From: Cladophialophora immunda
Taxonomy: Eukaryota; Ascomycota; Eurotiomycetes; Chaetothyriales; Herpotrichiellaceae
Direction: 5' to 3'
DNA: 64,000 nucleotides
Assembly (NCBI RefSeq): GCF_000835495.1
Contig: NW_015622545.1
Span: forward strand, 620,001 to 684,000
Numbering within the stretch: the stretch's first letter is position 1; the number at the start of each line of letters is the position of its first letter. The translations under genes were made by a program, and so were the position numbers. The notes under the pieces are model-generated. The model made no database searches, was not told the DNA's origin, and worked only from the letters and a program-made list of their open reading frames with translations. Below are positions 19,582 through 32,576 of this stretch, in pieces.

Positions 19582-20642
19582 ATGTCTCAAGGGTTTTGCT
19601 CGCCGTGGAGGCCCTGGCCTATCACATCTGAGAGGAGTACGTCTTTACTATTCCGGTGTAACCCAGCTGTGACTGACCAGAAACGGGAACAATTTTCCGA
19701 CGACCACGAGCAGCTTGACGATATAGAGTCAACCACATCTTCCGGTTATATTCGAATGAGGAATCTTGAGAGCAAACTAAGTGAAAATGGCGAGTATCTG
19801 CCATCGCACCGCTACCCTGAGTCGCTCATTTTGCTCGACATCCAAACCAGACTTGCTTCGCGGCGATCGTCCCAGGCAACATCTCAATTTGATGTTGAAG
19901 AGTTTTTCGATATCAGGGAATAAACGGAATTGTCAAACACGGACACCACAGCGATGAGCAAATTCATCCCAATCATCACCGGCAAAGAAACCACCACGCA
20001 CCGGTCGGGATGTGAGAGCCGCTTCAGTAACTTCGAATCATTCATCAAAGACATGTCTGCTGCACAGCCTGCCCTGTACCATGGAGCGAAGCCATCTGCG
20101 ATCCACCAGCACGTCCGGAGTGACCTCAACCGACACGTTATTCCCACCAGCTCGGGTATTCGTCCTGCTGCGCCTCATTTCTTCATGGAGCTCAAGGGTA
20201 AGGATGGACTTATTGCCGAGTCGGAAGTCCAGGTCATCCAAGATGGAGAACCTGGAGCCGTTGCTATCGACAGGCTACAGAACTACTGCACCGTGGCGCT
20301 CACCTACGACAACATTGGATACACCCTTACTACAACCTATGAAGCCGCAAACGGCACGCTCAGCATCTTTGCCGTGCAGGCGAGCCTGTATACCATACGA
20401 CTCTCGTGAACGATTATGCCATGAGAGGAAACGTCCGCAACTTCCGAGAAGGACTCACCGCCTATCGGAACACTCGCGACCTGACTAAGACCTATCGGGA
20501 CTGTTTCATCAACCAAGCAAACCAGGTTGCTGCTGTCCTCTTGCCTGGCTCCGAGCCTCCCGCAACAACCTCCAAGCGCGGTCAACCACATGATGAGTCG
20601 AATGCCTTCGAAGAAGACGAGCAAGCTCACGACGAGGAGTAG
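19582..20642 (+). pseudogene. DUF7924-like fungal gene, interrupted
   Basis: Parts match a large fungal family of unknown function (I believe DUF7924), whose core has a FFLEAKGPDG segment, a YDGALGAR-type segment, and a YRNARDWAKEQRD tail. Here the equivalents are HFFMELKGKDGLIAESEV, then AVAIDRLQNYCTVALTYDN, then VRNFREGLTAYRNTRDL. The gene is broken twice. An in-frame TAA at 19921 separates VEEFFDIRE from the following TELSNTD and may be a former Gln codon. Between LSIFAVQ and GEPVYHTTLVNDYAMRG (about 20375-20385) the frame shifts. The 20406-20642 segment then runs to a stop after an acidic tail (FEEDEQAHDEE). It is divergent from the kinase pseudogene. The 5' part before 19700 is not recognisable. 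Confidence 0.6.
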
Positions 20643-22904
20643 AGGGCTAGAGCGAATCTCCCCAAACCCAACCCAGCCCGGAGTAAACGCGGTCAGGGAA
20701 CGGCTACCATACCTTGTGCGAGTATGCAATCTTCCACGGTCCAGACAAGTCTTCAACCACAGACGTCTGCTCGCAAACAACCGCGGCGACGAAGACGGGG
20801 TGGACCGCCCGCGTTGATTTGTCGACGAAAGAAAAGGGCCCAAGGTTTTCCGGCAAGAGAGAGTGTGTGTGGCATGCATGTTGTGGGTGACTGCTCGCCG
20901 CTTGTGCAAGCCCAGCTCACTGAAGGACTGTCTCAACATCATCTCGAGGGCGGATTTGTGCGTGTACGACAAGAAGTCGCCTGCCCTGCAAGACGACTCG
21001 TCGGTTTGCCTCTCGGCCGCTGTCCTTCCACAACACGTTGCAGCTGGGGACACGTATGCTCGGTGGACACGACCGCAAAGGGTATTGGGTTTGACACTTC
21101 TCTTTCTTCAACGGGACTTCATGTCGTTCTTTGGTCGTCGAAGAACGAGGGCCACATTTCGATGTTACATCTGATTGGTTCTTGAAATAGAGGTGCAGTG
21201 CAACCTTGTCTTTCTCGAGGATGGAGGCTTAGAGAACCAAAGAAGTGGCTAGTCTTGGTCATTGCTACATGTTATGTTAACTTTGCACGCAATACAAGCT
21301 TGTTCCGTCTCCGCGTCTGCAATGAGCGATCTAATAAAGACCCATCTACGAACATGATAGCATATGACGCTGGGATGATTCATAAACAGCCAATGTCCGC
21401 TGTACAGCTTGCGGTGAGTCTTTGCCTGGATGAATGGCCTCTGTCTCTCCTTTCCGGGGGCACAGCCTTGCAAACAGCATCCACGTGATATTGAATGTCA
21501 TGTGCTCTGCGCTTGGCTGGGCGTGAGAGAACGCAGCAAGACCGGGGGAGGCAGAGAAGAAGGAGAAGGCGGTGTCTCCTGGGGTGGGGGAGGCTTCGTT
21601 GTCCCAGGTCTGCTTCCGAAGCGTGCTCCCTTCCTCGACTGACATCAAGACGACCTCTGTCACGCGGCCAGCCAGTGACCATTTGATGGCCGCACCACCT
21701 TTCCATGACTCGTCGCTGCTCCAAGTTGGTCCTACGAGTCCGGGCTAGCTAGAGTGGGCCCCCCAGACGGCACGGAATGAAGTTCCCAGGAGCTAGTCGC
21801 AGGCTAGGGAGAACAGCTCGTCCGTTCTGATTTGTTGGGAATGCGAGTGGCCACCACGGCCTTCCGCATTTGGAGAAGGGCCGTGAGACACAGCGTCAAG
21901 GGCGTCAACGTCGGTAGTGCCATAGGGAGGTTGTTGGGGTGACACAACGTTGGCGTACGATAAGCTGGCCAGAGGGCGGTTTGTATTTTCCACCCTGTCC
22001 TCCCCTCCTCCCCGGATTATTCTGTCTTCTTTTCGAGCCGTGACGACGGCAGGCGTGCAAGTGGCGGTCGGGGTCGCCAGTCAGGGCCTTGTGAAGGCCG
22101 CCTTAGCCTCTGGAGTGGAGACACACCCCCCGGGATGTGCGTGAAGGGTGCTTCGTTCTGATCGCTGCTGGCAGCAAAGTGGTCTTTCCCCTCCCCTTGC
22201 CTGGTCCTGGCCCCTGCCGGGTATGCAGATCTCGACATGTGTGTCTGGACATCCAGGGAATCAGGAGTCAATGCGGGAGCATCATCCAGCTTCCAGCTAC
22301 CGAGCGGAGAAATTCTGGTGGTGGTAGGTGGACAGGGCGTTGAGTAAGACTGCGTCGCTAGTGAGGTCCAAGTGTTCGCCGAAGCAGGGCAGGACAGGGC
22401 CTGCAATCAGGTGGCAGCAAAATGCCAATGGAGACAGAGGAGGAGAGGGCGGTGCAGATGCAGACGCAAATGCAAATGCAGACGCGGGCTGCAGCAATAC
22501 AGAATGTCGAGTGCATGGATGGGGGTGAAGTGAAAGTGAGTGAAAGAATGTTGATGTGGCACATCACAGAGCCGCCAAGGATTCAGCCGCCTGGTTTGAG
22601 CCCCCAGTATGTCTTCCAGTGTCTCGACTCTGGAGGCCTTTGTACCGAGTATTTCTACCTCCCATTCCCCCTTCCCCCAGCTCCCCCTCCTCGTCTTCAA
22701 CCTCATCTACCTCTCGCTAAGTCCTCCTGGTTCCTTACAAACCCCATCCCAAGCATCTTTTCCCTCGCTGTGTTCCCATCATCTCCTTGGCTCCCTTCAT
22801 CTGCCCTTCTTCTCTTCAGCTCCTTGCTCCCCTCGTTGTCGTTCGTTCCTCTCCTTCTTCCCTTCGAATTTGTGCAGCCTCTTACCCATCCCAAGTCTGC
22901 TCCA
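20643..22904. other. Gene-free stretch
   Basis: No supported gene. Frames are short or low in complexity. The 238-aa minus-strand frame at 20337-21053 is antisense to the DUF7924-like relic and lacks motifs. The last 300 bases before 22905 are C/T-rich, as in a fungal 5' leader. Confidence 0.45.
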
Positions 22905-23836
22905 ATGAATATTGTGTCTACGGGCCCAGTGGCCTACTTTCAAGGCCGCATTGATCACATGCTGCACTGCTCATTTCTATACGATCGTTTTGCCCGGAGG
23001 CTTCTAGCCTCCTTGGACGCCATCGACCCCCGAAAGAATCATGTCGTGGTCGTGCAGACCCGGTCTCTCACGCGCATAGATAGTGGGGGCTGGCATGATT
23101 GCGGAGTGGCTGATACTGGGTTTCATCACTTCGACCGGCCTCTCGAGCTGGCAGGCAACGGGCCGGTGTCGGTTCGGCTGGCCTATATGAAAGGCCTTCT
23201 CTTCATGGCGATGGAGTATCCCGACCCAGATCGAGGAAAAAATCCTTTCGAAGACGAGTCTATCACCAGAGCCTATGGGGTAACGTCTATTTCCTCCCTT
23301 CCTCAAGAAAGCCTCGATAGGAGCCACTGCTAACTCTCCAATGTCCTTCAAAGCCCTCACTGGCGATGCTGCTGTTGCAAAGGATGTGGGATACATACGA
23401 TTCTCTCAGTCTCCTGTTGTGGCTTTACCCAGCGGATCTCCCACCTGAATTGCCGCCGGATGAGCTGTTGACTTCTTGGGCAAAACAGTTGGCCGCCGTC
23501 AATGGTGCCTTGCGTGGGCTGATAGCAACCACGGGTGCCGAATACATCCACCGGCGAGACATGGAAGCGGGCGGTCAAGATGACCACCTTGACGACATGT
23601 ACGGAGTGCATGGTCTTCTTCACGATACTGATAGGCTTCTGGACGAACTACAGAGCCAACGAGATGACAAGAAGCTCAGCACCTGGGCTTCGTACCGGGA
23701 CCACCTGGACTTCATACGCAACAAACTGGAGAGTACCATGTATTTCATCAAAACTGGCATGGAGATAGCTGAGAACGAGACGACGGGGATGACTGAAATC
23801 CGCGGAGAAAATGGAACAAGGGGATGGCGGTTTTGA
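22905..23836 (+). CDS. Two-exon protein of unknown function
   Basis: I read exons 22905-23279 and 23354-23836, with an intron 23280-23353 (GTAACG, a GCTAAC branch-like site, CAAAG end). Splicing is in phase and yields 285 aa. The first exon begins MNIVSTGPVAYFQGRIDHML and contains a possible strand NHVVVVQTRSL. The second carries a helical region LLLQRMWDTYDSLSLLLWLYP and a charged C-terminal helix region (STWASYRDHLDFIRNKLE). No signal peptide or convincing membrane segment is seen. The pyrimidine-rich leader, clean splice signals and balanced codon use support a real gene. I do not recognise the family. The frame upstream of 22905 is C/T-rich leader, not protein. Confidence 0.6.
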
Positions 23837-26800
23837 CACGGAATGGTCTTCAAGCTGGTGGTGCGCTTGACTTTCGGGTTTTCTACCTTCTTTTCACGAT
23901 TTTGAGGGGTTCAGGGCCAGAGAAACGTGGTGTGGAACAGATACCTTCGGTTGGTGATCGGGAGTTGGTTTGGTTTGTCCCGCTAGCTGTGTGCTGAATG
24001 TTCGTTAGTTGTGCCACGGTCTGATTTGGACTCGTGAAAAGTTCATCTTTTGGAAAACACGCGTGTTTTTGGCATTAGCTTTGCGACGCAACTTGGGGGA
24101 CGAAAAGCCAACTGACTGACGAGCCGGCATCACCTCTCTCTATCCCTCCCCCTCCCCCTTCTACTCGATGATGGTGAACTGATGGTCGTAGCACCTGTTG
24201 CGAGGTTGAGCGTTAGTGTTGCAGGTGGCTGCCAATCAGGGGGAATACACCTGGCCAGCTCTGGCTAAGTCACCAGCTACCGCTCGAGCTCTTCCGCTTC
24301 ACTTGAAGCACCCTCCTTTGTGGTTTAGTCTCGCGGCCTACCCCTCCCTCCCTCCCTCCCTCCCTCTCTCTCTCTGTATCGCCTTAGTTTGATGGTTCGG
24401 TTGGGTGAACTTGGCCTCTGGCACCACTAATGCGATCAAACCCCTGGAGAAGGCGGCAAAGACTTTGGTTTGCCTTGGCTTGGTTGCTTGCTTGGTCGCC
24501 TTCGCAGCTCATTGGCCTTGCCCACCTTTGTGAGGAGAAATCGGGCCAAAAGGAAAGTTCTGGCTGGAATCATGAATCATCAATGTCCAGATATGCACCA
24601 GGTCTAGTCGTGAGTTGCGTGGAGGTGTAGCGTGAGGGTGCATTGGGACCTCGTTAGCAATCGAACAAATTCAAGCAAATCGGCCGATCGAGGCGAAAGC
24701 CATGGCAGGTGTGGGACCCAAAGTTGGTCTTCCTTTCTCCCCGGGAGCGTCCGGGTACTCGAGGTAGTCAAGATACCTTGGATGGTTCTGTAGGTTGGTA
24801 CTTATGTCTGTGCCTTTATCCTTCAACCTAGTTGTAGTTTTCGGATGTCCGCACGCCAGCGTGGCTGAGATTTTGACCTGTCGACATCCCGTAGTCAGCG
24901 ATAGGCCTCACGTTTTTCGACTTCCATATGGTTTCCAATGCAGGATACAGTCCTGATGTCATGCGTGAAAATGCTCAGACGGAACACAAACATAGATCGA
25001 GGCAGCATCCATGGCACACACTATTCCGACGTTGTTTTGGCGGTCAATTCTGTTTGCAAATGCCAAAATGCCCGTGCGTGCATGAATATGAGGCTGGCGG
25101 GCTAATGCCCAACAAGTCAGTCTCTTTCGCAACAAGAGGTCAGGCAGAGGGAATGGAGTGTCACTTGGTGCTGCTCACTGGATCCTGCCTGCGTCCCCTG
25201 CCTGGCCTGAGCGTAGAAGGGCTCTGAGAACCGGAGTCTTCCATCTTGTAAAGTTGAGAAGTGTGTGGATGGGCTTGCGTCCCTCGCTTACACCGATCAA
25301 TGGTTCGCAAATGAGAAACCTCGAAGGGACAAGGTGGCAACTGTCACCACCACCCTCTTCCTCTCCAACCCTGCCCTCCATCTGGTTTATTGGCTCGGCC
25401 CGCGCCATTCGGGTGAGCTCCCTGTCCAACCCACCGACCTTCGCAAGGTCCGAGCAAAGCATACAGAAAATGACATGGAACACAAGAGCCCCCATGCATC
25501 AGGGCCAATGGAGCTCTCAGGCCGACCTCCCTTGTTGAGCACCACCTACGCCGGGGGCAGGTGGGCGTGCCTGGCAAAACAGGGCGAAACAAGGCGAAGA
25601 CACGGGCAGCACTCCTCTGCTCGGCAACTCGAGACCATGTTTGGTAGTCTAAGGTTCGCGTGCAGATAGACGTAGGGTCCAAATGAAAGACATAGAATGC
25701 AATGAAGTTGGACTGCAGTCTGGAGGTGTTTGATTGTGTGAAGGGCGGTAGATAGTTGGGTGCAGTTGGTGGTAAGGAGGGTGGGGGTTTGTAGGCGCAG
25801 GCGCAGGCAGTAGTAGTGGGCGAGAGGCCGATTTGCTGATCTGCCCTCCATCCCTCTCTCCCATTCCCTTCCCCCGCTCCCTCACCCTCTACTCTGCCCC
25901 TCCCGCTATGTTATACACACTCACGATTTCCTCCTCTCACAATCACGATGGCTCTTGCTCCCCGCGCCGTACTCGCCGACGCTGATGCATGCCCAACTAC
26001 CGCCCCAGGATCCCATCAACCCTGGTTCCCCGACTTTGGCCAGTTAGCGACAAACCAAGGGAACTAGTCAATGTCCCCCACTGGCCCAGTCTTGCGCCCA
26101 ACAGAGCAGGTCGAGTGTCTGCCCGACTGTTGGCGTCCATCACTGCCTCTCTGTCTCATTATTGTTGTCGTTGAGTCTCTACCACTCGCCCCGCTGGCCT
26201 AGGCTTCATGGACCATCGCTGGCCTCCAAGTACAACACTGCCGATCCAACAACCTCCTCAACACGCCTGTCACTTTCATCCACCCTGTAGGCAGCTTGCC
26301 TCCTAGGTTCGCTCTCCTTCGTCCTCTGCACTCCGTTCCTGTCTTCACCCAGTTGGGTCGGGATAGGAAAAAGGAAGTTCACTCCAGGGGTGCCCAAAAG
26401 TGAGGCGGAGGCTTGCAGGATGCAAGTGCAAATGCAAAATCCAGATGCAGCGTAGCCAACACATTTTGTCTCAATTCCAAGATGGACTTTTCGGGCTGGG
26501 AATAGCATCCAATTGGTTACATTCTCCCAGGCCACTCATTCTGGGTTGGCACTTGCTTGTTTGCTGCTCCTACGCCTCTGGCTGTCGGCAAAGTCCTTTT
26601 GTTTGCTATGATTTTGCTTCGCTCACACTTCGTGACTGCACATGGTGCAAATGACAAAGGCTTTGCACCTACCAATAGCTATGGGGTGCCCTAAAAGGGG
26701 CCCTGCTCCGGGCAATTGTCACTAGGCTGGTGCTGGGAGTGTTAAGTGGGTGGCAAGCCGCAGAGGGGTGTCTGGAGCGAGAGCCTGAGGACGTTCGAGT

Positions 26801-28723
26801 CCTGACTGCTGAGTGCCCCTAATTGCTCTATACCTCCAACAAGTGACCAGGGCCAAAGATATCATAGACAACGAGCTGCTCCAGGGTGCGAGGAAAGCCG
26901 CCAGTGGCCGCTGAGGGAGACAGCGTTAGTACCGCAGAGCACGTCACGTGTAGCAACTCGGTACTGAGGCACGATATTCTACGGTAAAGTACATATCATT
27001 GCCGACGTTGCTAGAGCGGCACCCGTCAGTGCCGTCCTCGCCGAGTTCTCGCCCCCCTTTCCGCCTGGAGCCTTGTGGCTCCCTCTCGCAAGGCTGAGCA
27101 ACCTCTCCCACAATGATTAGTTACACCGGCCTTCAACCGGCGACTTTCCTTCTTTCCGTTTGTTTGTCTGACATATCCGGGGAGGCCACTAAGGATTTCG
27201 AGTAACATACCCATATTGGGTAGTTCATAAGACTTTCTCCACCTGCTCTTTCCGCCATAATCGCGTAGATCAGGCGCTTGTCGTTTCTCTCGTCCTCCCC
27301 TATTTCAACCTCACATCCTCCTGGGGCCCCAGATCATGCTCACTGAAGACCATGGAGACATCTCCAACATATGCCATGAGGTCAATATCTTGGGCTCCCA
27401 ATGATCCGCGGACGTGACCTTCTTGGGAAAGCAAGCTTCATCCTAGTCGTCGGCGTGCCATGGCAGACCGTGCACGACCATCTCCCGGTCACAGGATTGT
27501 ATCTTGCAGTGCAGCTTTTGTGATTGGATCGGCTATGTCAGACAGACTGATAGCGTGGGTGATGACCCGTATACACCTCGACGAATCCTATTGGCCCTCA
27601 ACAGAGCTCACGTCTGATAAGCGCAGCTCTTGTATCGACGCCTTGGTCAGCAAGGCTCCGAATGCCGACATAAAGGAGGAATGCTTATGCCTTGTAGATT
27701 TTCTGGTGATCACGGTATCAGGTATGCCTTCTGATTGTTGGATGTGGAGCAAATGCAATTGCCTCCGCCAACGAGGTGTGCCTCGGCCCTCTATCTAGCG
27801 GCAAGGCTTCATCGCTGCAGTATCTCTTCACTAGAAGGACTGGTGGGAGCCTCAGATATCTGAAATCAAGGGCAGTAAGGCTGTGGCGGCCGGGCCACGT
27901 CGGAGGGAGGAGGTCAGGCTTCAAAAAGGGTTGCCAGGGTGCCCAGGAGTCGCAGAGCAAGAATGAGAGGCGCAGTTGGCAGAGGTATTGAGGTAGCCAG
28001 GATGGTCACAGAGGCCAAATAGGTCAAGGAGAAGAGGGCGGTGAAGGCGGTGATGCGGTGGCTTGCGGTGACCCTGCGACTTGACACAGGCGCAGGCAGG
28101 TCGAAGGCCAACGCAGCCGCCGCTCAGTGACCGCAGTTGAAGGTTCACTGAGAATGTGAACGGTGATCTGACGCCATCTCTCTTCCTTACTTATCCCCTT
28201 CCTCCCCGTTTCACTTCTTCCTCCAAGATCGGCCGCCTTCTCTGTCTTCGCTATCCTCCTTACTCGGCCTGGCTGATTCCTGCCCCGTTCCAGTATAGAG
28301 TGCACTTATCAGGCAAGTGGTTGCGAATCATATGCGCGCTCTGGGATGACTGAAGCTTGGTAGACATCTCCCTTCTTTCGCAAATTGCAACTCCCACCTC
28401 ACGCCCTTGGACCCCTATCATCCCTCACAACCCCTACAACCCGAGCATCTCGCCAGAATCTAGTGGTTGTTGTGCCAGATTTACCTCTCTCCACTTTCCC
28501 AGCTCATCGTTACCCTTCGGATCAATCTCGACATCCTCTAAAACTACCATCCCACCCCAAGTGTTTGCCATCAGTATTGCCTTTCTATCTCATCAACCTT
28601 CTCTTTGTACTCAGCTGCAATATTCCATTGCCTAAGCTGGCTCACTTCCACACCACTCTGTTGCAACAAAGAGATCACTGCCACGGGATACTCTATTCTT
28701 GAGCCGAAATTTCACTCAACCCC
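23837..28723. other. Gene-poor stretch of 4.9 kb
   Basis: No gene I can support on either strand. Present are a CCCT/CT tract near 24339-24375, C/T-rich leader-like sequence near 25840-25940 and 28190-28620, and a pair of competing hairpins near 27067-27094. The leader-like stretch before 28724 fits the next gene. Confidence 0.45.
27067..27094. other. Two mutually exclusive hairpins
   Basis: GGAGCC (27067-27072) pairs with GGCTCC (27077-27082) around a TTGT loop. GCCTTG (27070-27075), overlapping the first arm, pairs with CAAGGC (27089-27094). Only one of the two stems can form at a time. No coding frame explains it. It could be chance. Confidence 0.3.
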
Positions 28724-29508
28724 ATGGCAACCTCACCCACAGAAAGTACTCCTGTCTCAGGTACATAAGTGAGGTCAGCTACACCAGCTACGGACTTTCA
28801 AACTCTCGCCATTGAAAGATGGACTCCCACCAACACCGTCACCTTCTACCCATCCTCTGAACGCCCCCAGTTGACATTCTTCATCTCGACCCACTGTCTG
28901 ATGGTGAATGCCAACGATGACAGAGTCAATCAAGATCTTGAGCTCCACCATTCTGGCGAGCAGGAGGACCGCAGCCGAACCTGGCCCTTCGCGAGTGTTG
29001 TATCCGCCGTGAGAGACCCGGTCTGCCACTTGTCCAAACTGTCAGGCTTGCAAGATCTGGTCAACACCCTCTTCCAAATGGACCTGCAACGCCTGCACCA
29101 CCCCGCCGCCCTCCTGAAAATCCAGACCGGCAGACTCGGCTAAGAGATCCAGGTGAGCCGGTTCTTTTTGCTGGTATTTCACCGAAGCGAGGCAGCAGAA
29201 AGAGTCAGCGCCCCACAGACGGTGATCTTACCTCGATTGTGCCAGGCAAAATCCTGAGTGTCCGAATGAGCATGGGTGACGACGGTGTGCCGGCAATGGA
29301 GATTTTCCACCTCTACAGGCTCAACAAGGAGACGGAAGATTCAACCGAGTTCTATCATTCATTGCAGGAATTCAATGAGCACATCTGGTTCCAAGAGGCA
29401 GATGCTAGTCACCCCTGCGGGGAGATGATGGATTACGCTTGTGACTACAACTGGACCGAGCAATGGACGGACACCTGGTTGGAGAGGCAGGGGCTCCAGC
29501 CGAACTGA
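28724..29508 (+). pseudogene. Two-exon gene with two in-frame TAA stops
   Basis: From the ATG at 28724 (MATSPTESTPVSG) one frame runs to 29152. There a GTGAGC donor and a TCAG acceptor at 29208 join it in phase to 29209-29508, giving about 243 codons. Exon 2 reads smoothly from IVPGKILSVRMSMGDDG to CDYNWTEQWTDTW. Two TAA codons interrupt exon 1, at 28766 and 29141, the second only nine bases before the donor. Both would be restored by a single CpA-to-TpA reversal (CAA to TAA), so RIP is a possible cause. A pyrimidine-rich leader precedes the ATG. I do not recognise the family. If the stops are real it is a pseudogene; if the exon reading is wrong, only the exon 2 part may be coding. Confidence 0.45.
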
Positions 29509-31789
29509 CCGGTGGGGCAGCCTTGGGACGGAAGCAGGACTTTTACACTGCCTAGCGAGAGGCAATTGGAAAGTGGATTTTGATAGGCATGGACTACCCT
29601 GAAAGTGCGAATTTCTCTTGCCAACACGAAGCCATCGAACAGCACTCGGTTGCTCTCGTGTCAGTCCCAGAATCTGCCAGTTCCTAGAGCGGCCAACATC
29701 TCCAGCTGGCCGAATTAAACGAGCGGTTGGTTGGACGAAAGACCTCACCTTCAGCCGTGACCAGGATTCCTCTGCGACCCATCTGCACATGGTGGCTTCA
29801 TGACGCCAAGTCCTCTTGGTGTAATGGTCTCTTTACCTAATAGCAACAGAGGTTACTCGCAGCCTATAGGCTGACAATAGTTTGTTGCAGAGTTGAGACA
29901 GGTGCCTCGACAATTTGCTTTCTGTCCCCCCTCGAACCGCCTTTATGCTTCATCTGGACCTTTGCTCGACTCGACTAGGATGCTTGCTGGAGAATAGACT
30001 GGGAATCAACTGTGCAAAGACCTTGGGACATGCCAACCTGTCAGAAACGGGCTGCAGGGCCAAGAGAGGACGTCTGTCTACCTGGGGACCTTGTATTTTG
30101 CCTTGCCGATGCCAATTCTCCTTCGCTTTTCCCAGGATGGTCTCTTGGGCCATATCAACAGGTTCACCAACTTGAAGGACAACAAAGTCATCTTTCAGTA
30201 GCGTCCGAATGGCCACTCCATCCGCATACCATGCCTCCGATGTCTCACTTTGCCGCCCTCTGGGGTGCCGACAACCCCGACTTGGACCACAAACTGGCGA
30301 GTCGTCTCCATAGTTTGTTGGGCCGCCAACGCCAGGCTAGGCTTCTTGCTCCGTCTCTACCACCGGGTGGCTGCGGTCTACATACACGCACATTACGGTC
30401 TAGATTATTGCGTGATAATCGATGCTAGCCTCAGGATCCTACATAGGTTGCTTTCATCGATTTACCACCGACCTGGACTTATCTGGCGAGGGGCACGCGA
30501 GATAGACGACAGGTGAAGAGGAAAGGGCTGAGAAGTGTCTGCTGCCTGGCTTTCTTACATGGAATAAATGCCTGGACCATGGTGAGGCAACCTGCGTGCC
30601 TGTGTCGATACGGTCAGGGAGGGATTGCGGCGTGGACTTGCGAATGAGCGTCTCGATTGATTCAATGAGCAATGATTCTCGCCCAAGGGCAGCTGCTGGA
30701 CATTCGGCCCTTGCATCGACCGGACTGTCCAGAAGGACGCCACAGCGTCTCTGGTATCCTGGATGTTTGAGATATGACCTCTCATTCTTGACGGGTGGAA
30801 CTCCACACCCACGCATTAGAACGGGTTTCTCATTGGTGCCGAGCGACACCCTAAACCATTGATAAACGAAGCTGGGGCGCTTGAGAATGTCGATCGGGGC
30901 AGGGTGCGGGTGGCCATTGGCCCCAAATTCTCTTTTGCTCGGGGTTGGAAGGAATCCAAGACATTTGACGCTTCAGGCTACACCGGCAAGGCGGCAGCTT
31001 TCAGCTACGACCTGGAGAATACGAGGAATTGCAGGCGTGGAGATGGGGTCACGCATGACTTACGACTCAGTTGACCAGTTTCTACAGTCACCGGCATTCT
31101 CGGCTCTGGCCTGCTACGCCGTCCTCTGCTTCAGCCTCAGCCCACGAATGTGGCGATTGATAGCAAAGAGCTGAGAGTCAATAGTGGGGACGAACCAACC
31201 GTTTCCTGGGTCTCAAGAATCTCCCATGGCGCTTTGAAGCTCGGTTTCATTGAGTAGGGAAGAGCTGTGCCAGGCTCAGGCTGTCTCATCACTTGCACCA
31301 CCCTGGCCGAGGCAGAGAAAGTGCCCTTTTGGCGTGGCCAGATCTTCCCCAGGATAGAAGTCGACTTGGGCAACCCAGCAGTACCAATAAGGAGCATGCT
31401 CATGGTGGCCACCCACCCTCTTCAAAGTCACGCCAAGCGCCAATGGCAGACTGAACCCCGCGCTGAGAGAAGTGATCTAGCAAGTCGGAGCGAGGAGGAC
31501 CTGCTGCTCTTTGAAGGCGTCAAGAGATCCCGTCCTCGCCGATTCCATGTGAGAGAGAGAGAGTCGAATTTCGCACCCACCAGCCCACCAAGATCACTAG
31601 TACTGCTAAAGGGGTGTGGGCCATACGAGCATGCCGTAAAAACCCCAATGTTCGCAGAGTTTCACGTCGATCAGGCTCGATCTCCAACCTCCCTCCATTG
31701 CCTCACAGAGCAGCAAATACCAAACGTAACGGATGGCCCTCTCTGGCACAGGCCGCTTGACTACAGAACCCCGACAACATAGCCCCAGG
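29509..31789. other. Gene-free stretch
   Basis: No supported gene. Frames are short, mutually overlapping and without motifs. Confidence 0.45.
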
Positions 31790-32005
31790 ATGGAGGACGA
31801 AATTCTGGCCCAGCGGAGCCGACTTTCTTGGGCTTGCGAGAAAACCGCAGCGGTTCTCATCATCCTCCTGGGCCCATTCGTCGGGCTGATCGGTGGAGCC
31901 TGCTTGCCGCTAATCTGGATATACTTCCGCGTCAAACTGGTCGTCCAGTATCTACGGTCAAGGAGCCCCATACAAGAGAAGGACTCCATACTCAAAATGG
32001 TCTAG
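31790..32005 (+). CDS. Possible small single-pass membrane protein
   Basis: A 71-codon frame from the ATG at 31790. A charged N-terminus (MEDEILAQRSRL) is followed by about 28 hydrophobic residues (AAVLIILLGPFVGLIGGACL and onward to WIYF) and a basic C-terminus (RVKLVVQYLRSR). The charge pattern fits a membrane protein. There is no family match, and the reading rests only on composition, so it may be chance. Confidence 0.3.
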   Translation: MEDEILAQRSRLSWACEKTAAVLIILLGPFVGLIGGACLPLIWIYFRVKLVVQYLRSRSPIQEKDSILKMV

Positions 32006-32576
32006 AAAGCGTGAAAGGTAAGCCACCAAAGACTTTGGCATGGAGATATTTGGTCTCTGACCGGGTTGAAGTGGCATGCCGCTCGCAGAGGAGGGGATAA
32101 GGAGATCGGCCGTCGTGGAGACCATCTGAAAGATGAGATTAGGGGGCCAGGAAAGCGATCGGGAAGCCGTGGCAGACATCAATCCTCAGGTCAAGGTCGA
32201 GATAGCGGGGGCCACACAGCCTCTTCGATGGCATGACAGCACCATGGATTCCCAGGAGAGATATAAAGTCGGCCGCACTAGTTGGGGCCGTGCCCTCTCA
32301 CCTTCCTCTCTCCCATTGATCCCATGTGAGAACTGTTTAAGAGCTTCCCAGTGTCCTAGGTCTCTCTTCCACCCAGACCCCAAAACCTTTATATCGGTGG
32401 AAAGACTTCCACACCCAGTGCGACGTCTCTTGCAAACGTTTCCCAAACCCTCCTCCGATCTAGCACATCGCAGATCATATCCGCAGAGTCCCGCTCTGAA
32501 GGTTGAACACCCGTTCATCACCATTGTTTTGTCTTTACTTGGAGGTCTATATTGAAGCCATCCCACTCTCCAAGCC
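32006..32576. other. Intergenic stretch
   Basis: No supported gene. The 215-aa minus-strand frame at 32186-32833 overlaps the next gene in antisense, is Ser/Arg-rich and has no motif. Confidence 0.4.

Noticed and set aside
20337..21053. 238-aa minus-strand open frame
   Set aside because: Antisense to the DUF7924-like relic, Ser/Arg-rich and without motif.
26780..26815. Possible tRNA B box (GTTCGAGTCC)
   Set aside because: No A box at a suitable distance and no acceptor-stem pairing around it.
29815..29875. tRNA A-box-like word TGGTGTAATGG
   Set aside because: No matching B box downstream and no cloverleaf pairing.
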